Below, one piece after another: positions 57,630-64,000 of a DNA stretch of 64,000 bases. The position numbers and the translations under genes are program-made. The notes beneath the pieces are model-generated. The model was not told where the DNA came from. It did not search any database and was given only the letters and a program-made list of their open reading frames with translations. The stretch comes from Chitinophagaceae bacterium (GTDB taxonomy: Bacteria > Bacteroidota > Bacteroidia > Chitinophagales > Chitinophagaceae), in NCBI GenBank assembly GCA_020403455.1, contig JADBXP010000017.1, forward strand, positions 62,001-126,000, given 5' to 3'. The stretch's first letter is position 1, and every line of letters starts with the position of its first letter.

Positions 57630-59489
57630 CTAAATAATATGTGTATTTATTATTGACTGCCATTTATTAAGGGTTGGATCATTGTAAAAATAATCAAATT
57701 GCTGATTTTTATGACCAATCAAACCTTTATTCAGTAAATATGCAAGTTCACTACCATCTGAAACATAATTTACCCCGTCTATACCTCTAAGAGGACTCAT
57801 ATTAAAATACCTCATATCAATGTACTGTATCAATGGTTTACCATAGATATAAGCATCAACTGCGGATGAGCTTATATTACTTGTGAAAACAATATCCACT
57901 TCATTGATTAATTGTTCCAAGGTTTCTTCTCTTACAATAACATTAAGATTCTTGTAATAGGAAGTAGGAACCGGAGTTCCAGGGTGCGGTTTAAATACTA
58001 AAGAGATTTGCCCATGATAAATCTTAACAGCATCATAAACACAGGTAAACATTTTCTTATTTGTTTCCAAAAGAAAATCACCACAAATTAAAATTGTCCT
58101 TATTTCAAAGACATGTATTTCTTGTGTTTGCTTGTACTGCAAATGCATATATCGTAAAGCCTCAACCTTTTTTATTAATTGACTTGGAACGTTACTTGAA
58201 AGCAAATACTTCTCAGCTATAGGACTGTTGACTGCAATAAAATCTGGGATTGGCAAGTTTATTGATGGCGCTTCAAAAAAAGCATTACGATGATAAAAAT
58301 AACGCATATCCCAGTATCTAACTGTAGAATGCGGTACTCCAATAATTAATCCATGGTTATATTTCTTCCATAAATATATTAGCATTGTTTCCCAAGGCTG
58401 ATTTTCTTGAATGTAAAAACCTAATTTTTTGTGCGATAAACTTGCTACATAAACTTCAATTAGTTCTAAATACAAGAAATTTCTAAGTGCTCCAATACCG
58501 TAACATGAATCATTAAACTCCTTCTTGAATAAAATATAAAAATTAAAGCCAGAAATATCACTTTTATAAAATATCTTTTTTTTATCTCTAAGCGTCAGCG
58601 ACTTTATGAAAAAAATTAAATAATGTCGTAATGCTGTACAAATAATTTTAAAAGTAATTCTGGAATCTACAATTGAGTGATGATGCAAAGAAAAAAGGCT
58701 ATTTAACTTCTCACAAATTCGAGTTGCAATTCTTGTATTTGGTATTGCTTTATGCCTATAAAAGAAATGAGACCATAAGACTGAAATAGAACGTTTCTCC
58801 AAAAACTCCGGAAGTCCACCCCAATAATGGGATTTATAATGAGTATTCTGTGATGATATTTTTACATTCAAAAACATATCAAAGAAAGCAACCGATGCAT
58901 TATCTTGTTGTGTCTTAGATTTTAATGATCTAATTAGTATAAAATAGATTAAGTATGCTATCGATTTTATTAAATGAGATAAATAATTTATTTTGAAGTA
59001 AATAACTTTTCTACTTTTAGATACTAATTTTTTAAACTTAATTCCTCCATTTTGACAGTAGTCCTGAATTGTAGCTATTAGCTCATTTGAATTAGATAAT
59101 AAAACAACTTCATCAACACAAAATTCTTTAATAATATCCTCGAGAGCAAGTAATTTGATTGCATTATTAATTTGAGATTTCTCAACTATATTACAACGTT
59201 GCCCTAATGATGTTAACCAAAAGAAACTTATTCCTTTCTCAATTTGATAATATTTTTCAAGAGTAATATCTCCGACCTTAGATTTTAAGAAAGCTGCATT
59301 CCACTCAAGGTATTTTGTTTTATAATAATCGGATTTATTTTCAACATATTGAGTTATTGAAATACAATTTTGCCCGTTTGCACAACTTTTATTCCACCAT
59401 ATTACTGTTGAATCTACGATGTACTCATGGCTAATATCATCTTCTACAATTAAAATTTTCCGGCTCAAACTGAAAATAGTTTTATACAA
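57630..59489 (-). CDS. Large predicted surface-carbohydrate transferase, GT-B-like, unassigned
   Basis: 619 residues, family uncertain. The N-terminal third is unlike known domains; a hydrophobic segment lies at about 178-190 (AYLIYFILIRS). The C-terminal half looks like a GT-B donor domain: FYIQENQPWETMLIYLWKKY, GVPHSTVRYWDMRYF, SLVFKPHPGTPVPTSYYKN and the SNISSSAVDAYIYGKPLIQY segment. KPHP plus a Ser-rich loop occurs in polysialyltransferase-, Kdo- and glycerophosphotransferase-like proteins. I recall similar ENQ(P)WE motifs in large surface carbohydrate biosynthesis proteins, but cannot name the family with certainty. The start codon is TTG at 59489, overlapping the previous stop by 8 bases; no ATG occurs for about 200 codons. 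Confidence 0.72.
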   Translation of the reverse strand: MYKTIFSLSRKILIVEDDISHEYIVDSTVIWWNKSCANGQNCISITQYVENKSDYYKTKYLEWNAAFLKSKVGDITLEKYYQIEKGISFFWLTSLGQRCNIVEKSQINNAIKLLALEDIIKEFCVDEVVLLSNSNELIATIQDYCQNGGIKFKKLVSKSRKVIYFKINYLSHLIKSIAYLIYFILIRSLKSKTQQDNASVAFFDMFLNVKISSQNTHYKSHYWGGLPEFLEKRSISVLWSHFFYRHKAIPNTRIATRICEKLNSLFSLHHHSIVDSRITFKIICTALRHYLIFFIKSLTLRDKKKIFYKSDISGFNFYILFKKEFNDSCYGIGALRNFLYLELIEVYVASLSHKKLGFYIQENQPWETMLIYLWKKYNHGLIIGVPHSTVRYWDMRYFYHRNAFFEAPSINLPIPDFIAVNSPIAEKYLLSSNVPSQLIKKVEALRYMHLQYKQTQEIHVFEIRTILICGDFLLETNKKMFTCVYDAVKIYHGQISLVFKPHPGTPVPTSYYKNLNVIVREETLEQLINEVDIVFTSNISSSAVDAYIYGKPLIQYIDMRYFNMSPLRGIDGVNYVSDGSELAYLLNKGLIGHKNQQFDYFYNDPTLNKWQSIINTHII

Positions 59490-60465
59490 TTAAATTCCTT
59501 GCCGGCTGACCATTTAAAACATTAAAAACATTCATAGCTGATTTACTCCTCATTTCAAACCAGGCTTTCTCAGAATAATAAGCTGAGTGAGGATTAATCA
59601 AAATTCTATTATGTAATAAATGATTTATGTTCCTCCATGCATGTATCAAATTTTCACTATCAGAGGGTGGCTCGTCAGGGAGTACATCTAACCCAACAAA
59701 TGACAACTTCCCCCTCATCAATCCGTCAAATATTAAATTAAGATTTTTGATAAGCTTCCCACGTGCTGTATTAACCAATATTGTTCCATCATTTAGGCAA
59801 TCAATAAACTCCTCATCAATCATCCCTTTAGTATGCTCTGTTAAGGGGGTATGTATAGAAATAATTGAGGATAAATTAAGAAGTTCTTTCAGGGTATTGC
59901 ATCTTTTAACTCCAATAGCTTTTTCATATCCACTTGCAACATATGGATCATAAAAAGCAACGTCAATGCCAAAAGCTTTCATTCGAGAAGAAACTGCAGT
60001 ACCCATTCTTCCTGCTCCAATAATTCCAAGCTTGTGGTCTGAGGTTCTCTTAATTGGCATATCACTATGTAATTGCCAGCCATCTGTAATATATTTAGCT
60101 TTTGTATTATACAATGTTATTTGCCTAATAAAATTCAAGATAAAAGCACAGGCTGTATCAGCAACCTCTTCTACTCCGTAATCCGGAGTATTGCAAAATG
60201 GAATACCAAATTCTTTACATGCTTTATAATCTATATTATCATACCCTGTTCCATACTTAACAAGTATCTTACATTTTTTTAACCGCTTGAGTGTATAAGA
60301 AGATATTTTTCCATGCCACACTAATACTCCATCCGCATCTTCAATTTCATTACTATATTCTAATTCGTCTTCCTGATTTAAACAAACAACTCTAATATCA
60401 TTACCAAAAATATTTTTCTCAATATCCGGATTGGTAACATAATCTGTAATTACAACTTTTAACAT
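59482..60465 (-). CDS. D-isomer-specific 2-hydroxyacid dehydrogenase
   Basis: NAD-dependent oxidoreductase interconverting a 2-hydroxy acid and a 2-oxo acid. 327 residues: catalytic domain with KYGTGYDNIDYKACKEFGIP and TPDYGVEEVADTA, the NAD loop KLGIIGAGRMGTAVSSRM, and the catalytic triad in NTARGKLI (Arg), DVLPDEPP (Glu) and NPHSAYYSE (His). It resembles the phosphoglycerate-dehydrogenase/CtBP-like branch. In this locus it could make the 2-oxo acid used by the E1 enzyme, by analogy with PdxB or SerA; that is inference. Confidence 0.92.
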   Translation of the reverse strand: MLKVVITDYVTNPDIEKNIFGNDIRVVCLNQEDELEYSNEIEDADGVLVWHGKISSYTLKRLKKCKILVKYGTGYDNIDYKACKEFGIPFCNTPDYGVEEVADTACAFILNFIRQITLYNTKAKYITDGWQLHSDMPIKRTSDHKLGIIGAGRMGTAVSSRMKAFGIDVAFYDPYVASGYEKAIGVKRCNTLKELLNLSSIISIHTPLTEHTKGMIDEEFIDCLNDGTILVNTARGKLIKNLNLIFDGLMRGKLSFVGLDVLPDEPPSDSENLIHAWRNINHLLHNRILINPHSAYYSEKAWFEMRSKSAMNVFNVLNGQPARNLIV

Positions 60466-60471
60466 AAAAAA

Positions 60472-61194
60472 TCAGTTATTATTTTGCAACCGTCTAGATA
60501 CAATTTCTAAATCTTTATATTCATCCACAGCCCAACTATCCCCGATTAAGTCTGTACAATAAACAGGCACCCCAATTTCGAGAAATCGAATTATTTCGTT
60601 ATCCTCCGTCATATCAAGAACAGTTTCACCAGTACTAGAATGATACGCGTCTAAAGCTTGCTTGTTAAAGGCATAAATCCAGATAGCCCTTTCAGCTCCC
60701 ACAAATTTTCCTTTATTATTTATCGGTATACCAGCACGAGACGAATAAAGCAGCCTACCTTCCTTATTGCACACAACTTTAGCTTTAGAATAATCATTAA
60801 ACTCAACCTCAGAAGCTTTTGTCTTTCCAAATACAACCCTATCTGGATATTTTTTATTATAGGAAAGGATGGTGGCTATATCTTTAATATTGATAATTGG
60901 TTCATCTCCTTGAACATTAATATAACCATCTGCTGAAACAATATCACTAACCAATTTTATACGATCAATCGCAGTTTCAGCTTTTCCAGTTTTAATACAT
61001 TGAATCCCATTATTATTACAATATTCAACAATTTCATCATCTTCTGTAGCAACAAAGACTTTATCCGCTTCATGTATCTTGACACATCGATCCCAGACAT
61101 GCTTAATTAAAGGTGTTCCATTAATTAATATTAATGGCTTACCAGGCAATCTTGTTCCTTTCATTCTTGCTGGAATAACAATTAATTGTTTCAT
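60472..61194 (-). CDS. KdsB-like cytidylyltransferase
   Basis: 240-residue nucleotidyltransferase. VIPARMKGTRLPGKPLILIN, FVATEDDEIVEYCNNNG, INVQGDEPIIN and KVVCNKEGRLLYSSRAGIP follow CMP-Kdo synthetase. However the usual GTDR segment reads AETAIDRI and the usual VDTPEDL end reads SWAVDEYKDLEIV. It may therefore activate something other than Kdo, with CTP as the likely nucleotide. A separate housekeeping kdsB would be expected elsewhere in the genome. Spaced 6-7 bases from both neighbours. Confidence 0.82.
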   Translation of the reverse strand: MKQLIVIPARMKGTRLPGKPLILINGTPLIKHVWDRCVKIHEADKVFVATEDDEIVEYCNNNGIQCIKTGKAETAIDRIKLVSDIVSADGYINVQGDEPIINIKDIATILSYNKKYPDRVVFGKTKASEVEFNDYSKAKVVCNKEGRLLYSSRAGIPINNKGKFVGAERAIWIYAFNKQALDAYHSSTGETVLDMTEDNEIIRFLEIGVPVYCTDLIGDSWAVDEYKDLEIVSRRLQNNN

Positions 61195-61201
61195 CTAAAA
61201 C

Positions 61202-61963
61202 TTATTTAAAACGTACTTGATTAGATAATACTCCCAGATTAGTAATTTCCATATGAACGCGATTACCCCCATTGATTAGTGAATTCATTGCATTTGCAGG
61301 GGTACCGGTAAGTATAATATCACCTGGTTTTAACTTTATAAAACGAGATACCAATGCAACAGATTCATAATCATTTAAAATTCTATTATCAGTATTGCCT
61401 TTTTGAAATAGCACTCCATTAATTTCATGTATTAATGAAAGATTTTTCACCAATAAAGAAGTTTCAATATATGGACCAACAGGGCAAAATGTATCTAATG
61501 CCTTCGATCTTGCTAAATGATGGTCACGGCCATGTATGTTAGCCATTGTAACGTCATTACCAATAGTATACCCGAATATATGCTGGGCGGCATTTTCTAA
61601 GCATATATCTTTACCCTCTTTACCAATTACAATAACCAACTCTACCTCTGCCCAGGTAACTTCCCCTTCAAATACATTAATAACATCATTTGGACCTATA
61701 ATAGATTCTGGGGATTTTAGAAAGACTAAAGGTTCATCATATGTTGTTTTCTCTCCAACTAAATCTTTGTAATTATAGGCAAGTCCGATTACCTTTTCTG
61801 GAGTAACCGGAGCAAGAATAGTAGCTTCAGATACAAGAGTTTCTTCACCGTAATCATAATTGATATGACAAAATGAAAAATTAAGAATTCGTCGTATTGA
61901 ATTATTCTTCAACTCTCCATAATAAACTAAACCATTGTCTATTTGATATCTAACAATCTTCAT
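61202..61963 (-). CDS. Fumarylacetoacetate hydrolase (FAH) family enzyme
   Basis: 253 residues of the FAH fold. Metal-binding acidic residues appear in TWAEVELVIVIGKEGKD and GYTIGNDVTMANIH, followed by the SKALDTFCPVGPYIE and GDIILTGTPANAM signatures. Family members hydrolyse, dehydrate, decarboxylate or tautomerise 2-oxo acids and related compounds (for example oxaloacetate tautomerase/decarboxylase, 2-keto-3-deoxy-acid dehydratases). In company with a hydroxyacid dehydrogenase and E1, a role on a 2-oxo acid is reasonable; the reaction is unknown. Confidence 0.9.
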   Translation of the reverse strand: MKIVRYQIDNGLVYYGELKNNSIRRILNFSFCHINYDYGEETLVSEATILAPVTPEKVIGLAYNYKDLVGEKTTYDEPLVFLKSPESIIGPNDVINVFEGEVTWAEVELVIVIGKEGKDICLENAAQHIFGYTIGNDVTMANIHGRDHHLARSKALDTFCPVGPYIETSLLVKNLSLIHEINGVLFQKGNTDNRILNDYESVALVSRFIKLKPGDIILTGTPANAMNSLINGGNRVHMEITNLGVLSNQVRFK

Positions 61964-61971
61964 AGCCTAGG

Positions 61972-63006
61972 TCATTTAAGAATAAACTCAATAATATTAT
62001 ATGTACGTTTTGCATAACCCCATTCATTATCATACCAAAGTACAAATTTTAATAGTCTACCATTCAAAACCTTTAGCCAACGACCATCAAGTATTGCTGC
62101 ATTCTCATTTGCCATATAATCAATCGAAACCAAAGATTTATTGTCTAATAATAGAACTCCTGGATATTCCTTTTCGTAGGCCTCAACACATGCTATTACT
62201 TCTTCAAGATTCGTTTTCGTCTTTAAATAAAAGGATCCATCAGCAGCTGAAACAATTGCAGTAGGTGTTCTAAATGACATTGCATCTACTACATCTTCTA
62301 CACCAGAAATGACCTTTTGCATCGCAGATACTAGTGAAGTGTCTTTGGGTATTAGACTAACAGTACTATTACGACCAAGAGCATAATCGTTCCAAAAATG
62401 ACCTGGGCTAGAGACTGATCTTAGATTACCATCAAGCACATTTTGATAAGATAACCATGGATGAAGTGTAGTAACTTCCCCTATATCAATTCCAAACTTA
62501 CTATTAATCAAATGAAAAAATGGAGTAACTGCATTAGCATCACAAATACTACTGCTGATGACATGATGTTGCTCTTTGATATAACTTTTCTCATTAACTC
62601 CGATCATCAACGTCAAATCAATACCGGATTTAGGTGAATGTGTTACGACAACCTTATCTACAATTTTATTGTCCGTTATATGTTTAGCGCCAAGAACATT
62701 TTCAAATACTCCTGAGGAATCAATAACTACATCTACATTATGTTTACCCCAATCAACGTCCTTAATATTTCTTTCGTGGTATACTTTAATCTTTTGATCA
62801 TCAACTACTAAGTAATCCCCATCACGAGAGATTTTATTATTAAAAAGTTTCCCATAGGTGGAATCATACTTAAGTAAATATGCCATGTTGTCTATATCTG
62901 GGTCTATTTCGTTAATAGCTACTATTTGATAGTTTTTGTGTAGTAGATTAATGCGGAATAGAGCTCTGCCTATTCTACCAAATCCATTAATTCCAATCTT
63001 AATCAT
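61972..63006 (-). CDS. Divergent GAPDH-family dehydrogenase, Epd-like
   Basis: 344 residues. NAD loop INGFGRIGRALF, catalytic Cys155 in SSSICDANAVTP, His182 in TTLHPWLSYQ, Arg246 in SFRTPTA and the WYDNEWGYAKR end are all present, so the enzyme should be active. It is not a housekeeping GAPDH: the SCTTN motif reads SICDAN, the STGAA phosphate loop reads IPKDTSLVSAM, and VAINE followed by MAYLLKYDSTYG replaces the usual NDP form. From memory these last features (INE, LLKYD, IP-DT-L) recall erythrose-4-phosphate dehydrogenase Epd. A phosphorylated aldose such as erythrose 4-phosphate or glyceraldehyde 3-phosphate is the likely substrate. The ATG overlaps the HAD gene by 8 bases. Confidence 0.85.
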   Translation of the reverse strand: MIKIGINGFGRIGRALFRINLLHKNYQIVAINEIDPDIDNMAYLLKYDSTYGKLFNNKISRDGDYLVVDDQKIKVYHERNIKDVDWGKHNVDVVIDSSGVFENVLGAKHITDNKIVDKVVVTHSPKSGIDLTLMIGVNEKSYIKEQHHVISSSICDANAVTPFFHLINSKFGIDIGEVTTLHPWLSYQNVLDGNLRSVSSPGHFWNDYALGRNSTVSLIPKDTSLVSAMQKVISGVEDVVDAMSFRTPTAIVSAADGSFYLKTKTNLEEVIACVEAYEKEYPGVLLLDNKSLVSIDYMANENAAILDGRWLKVLNGRLLKFVLWYDNEWGYAKRTYNIIEFILK

Positions 63007-63652
63007 GTTGTTTTAGGTTTATTTCATTAAAATTTTGAAAAGTTTTAAATATCAATTTCTGTTGCCTACTATTTAAATCAAATTTCGTATACCCAGAAAT
63101 AAAAACAAAATCCATTTTAAATAAAAGTGCAACATCCAAATCTGTCTGACTATCGCCAAAAAAAATCGAGTCTCCTTGAACTGATAGTGATCTAATATTT
63201 TCTTCTTTTGTCGAAGGCCCCCCAAGTATTTCATCAAAATACCATAGCATTTCTTTGTATTGAAATATGGATAGAAGCTCATCCCTAAGTCCTCCAGAAA
63301 GCATGAATATTTTTTTATTCTTTTCCTTCATGCACTTTAAGAAATCTGCAACACCATCTACAAGATTGGCATCCTTCAAAGATTGAAGGTTTAGTTGATT
63401 ATACTCTTCCAATATACATTTTAACTGATCATGTGAGAAAATAAATTTCTGTAATTTTTTTTCACGTGGAATACCGGGATTTGCATTAAAAAAATAGAGG
63501 CACTCTAAAAGATTCTCATTTGATAAATGCTTAGTAAGTACCGTGGCAATATTATTTTCTTTGATTTGATTACTGTCGATAATTACACCATCACAATCAA
63601 TAAAAATATTAGAATATTTTAATAAATCCGGCCTATCCATCAAGTTACCCAT
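62999..63652 (-). CDS. HAD-superfamily phosphatase
   Basis: 217 residues with the HAD motifs: I, FIDCDGVIIDSN (nucleophile Asp and general-acid Asp); II, FMLSGG; III/IV, the Lys-containing STKEEN region and IFFGDSQTDLDVA. A helical cap is inserted after motif I (C1 type). Likely a small-molecule phosphatase, for instance acting on a phosphorylated acid made by the neighbouring dehydrogenases. Overlaps the GAPDH-like gene by 8 bases and the methyltransferase gene by 8 bases, so the three are translationally linked. ATG at 63652. Confidence 0.9.
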   Translation of the reverse strand: MGNLMDRPDLLKYSNIFIDCDGVIIDSNQIKENNIATVLTKHLSNENLLECLYFFNANPGIPREKKLQKFIFSHDQLKCILEEYNQLNLQSLKDANLVDGVADFLKCMKEKNKKIFMLSGGLRDELLSIFQYKEMLWYFDEILGGPSTKEENIRSLSVQGDSIFFGDSQTDLDVALLFKMDFVFISGYTKFDLNSRQQKLIFKTFQNFNEINLKQHD

Positions 63653-64000
63653 TATTCCTAGCTATAACTCTTATATGCGAGCTCAAATTATTTTTTTGCA
63701 AGAATTGCTGGAAATCATTGTGTGCTGCTGAATCACGATTTTTAATTAGATATTCAACAAAATCGGGCAACTTTAACTCAGGAATTTCATCGTACATATT
63801 TTTAACAATGTCTACATCTAATTTTCCAGGGGTTTCAATCAATAATTCAGTTAATCCACATCTTTTAATTAAAGCACGGATACCTTCCAACGATAAAAAG
63901 TTTATATGGTGGGGGGGGGAAATACTCTTCGAATGTTCGCCAAGTACCAAAAGATCAAAGCCACTTATAGTTAGCGTTGTAAACAATAAAATGCCACCGG
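63645..64000 (-). CDS. SAM-dependent methyltransferase, C-terminal part (5' end beyond the window)
   Basis: About 117 residues of an open frame entering from the window edge. The visible start GGILLFTTLTISGFDLLVLG, then SISPPHHINFLSLEGIRALI and CGLTELLIETPGKLDVDI, matches the end of class I (Methyltransf_11/23-type) sugar or small-molecule methyltransferases found in glycan loci. The PPHH codons form nine consecutive C on the coding strand. The SAM-binding part lies outside the window. Confidence 0.85.
   Translation of the reverse strand, partial: GGILLFTTLTISGFDLLVLGEHSKSISPPHHINFLSLEGIRALIKRCGLTELLIETPGKLDVDIVKNMYDEIPELKLPDFVEYLIKNRDSAAHNDFQQFLQKNNLSSHIRVIARNNG
63911..63919. repeat. Homopolymer of nine G (nine C in the coding strand of the methyltransferase)
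   Basis: Nine consecutive G on the plus strand inside the methyltransferase gene, encoding the Ser-Pro-Pro-His part of SPPHH. It is the longest G run I noticed in an otherwise AT-rich stretch. Such tracts are prone to slippage. Confidence 0.9.

Noticed and set aside
61972..63006. Housekeeping glyceraldehyde-3-phosphate dehydrogenase
   Set aside because: SCTTN and STGAA motifs are replaced and the gene sits in an AT-rich glycan operon, overlapping a phosphatase gene.

Overview
The window reads as a chromosomal piece of a Bacteroidota bacterium, most likely Chitinophagales/Chitinophagaceae-like. Grounds: the division/cell-wall (dcw) gene order with a Bacteroidota-type FtsL and a long-insert MraY, atpD-atpC standing alone, an 83-residue epsilon subunit, a DUF4292 lipoprotein beside dut, Wza/Wzz/Wzi-type export genes of the Bacteroidota kind, and promoter elements matching TAnnTTTG. 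MurE carries the DNPR signature of meso-diaminopimelate-adding enzymes. No rRNA, tRNA, CRISPR array, insertion sequence or prophage was seen.

Layout. (1) 1-12.8 kb, minus strand: mraZ-rsmH-ftsL-ftsI-murE-mraY-murD-ftsW-murG-murC-ftsQ, tightly packed, with ftsQ cut by the window edge. The leader of mraZ holds four 10-bp-phased GTG repeats that look like the MraZ operator. (2) 13-28.4 kb: housekeeping genes: queA, an orphan sensor kinase, yqgE, a lipoprotein, atpDC with promoter and terminator, a three-gene membrane/stress-type cluster, an AI-2E-family permease, the glycerol operon glpK-glpD-glpF, and dut/DUF4292/EnvC-like. (3) 28.5-47.8 kb, mostly plus strand and of ordinary base composition: a surface-polysaccharide locus with flippase, polymerase, many glycosyltransferases, a polytopic initiating phosphoglycosyltransferase, Wzi, Wza-like and Wzz-like proteins. 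A polyprenyl-phosphate-sugar synthase plus GT-C pair and a GDP-mannose-dehydratase-like gene lie in reverse orientation inside it. (4) 47.8-64 kb, minus strand and, over most of its length, visibly AT-rich: a second glycan locus that looks horizontally acquired. It ends in a small initiating transferase (PglC type) and a second Wzi.

The most interesting content is in region 4. A complete 2-oxo-acid dehydrogenase E1 (alpha and beta fused) is followed, two bases later, by a protein that joins a lipoyl domain and an E3/E1-binding-like segment to a PglD/NeuD-type sugar N-acyltransferase. One base further is a PglE-like sugar aminotransferase. Upstream in the same direction lie an Epd-like member of the GAPDH family, a D-2-hydroxyacid dehydrogenase, a HAD phosphatase and an FAH-family enzyme: a plausible supply line for an unusual 2-oxo acid. 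I infer a system in which E1 loads an acyl group from a 2-oxo acid directly onto the lipoyl arm of an acyltransferase that places it on an amino sugar, without acyl-CoA. A decayed ordinary pglD lies just upstream, as if this module replaced it.

Limits: all calls come from reading the sequence and remembered family motifs; no search, alignment or structure prediction was run. Base-composition statements are by eye.
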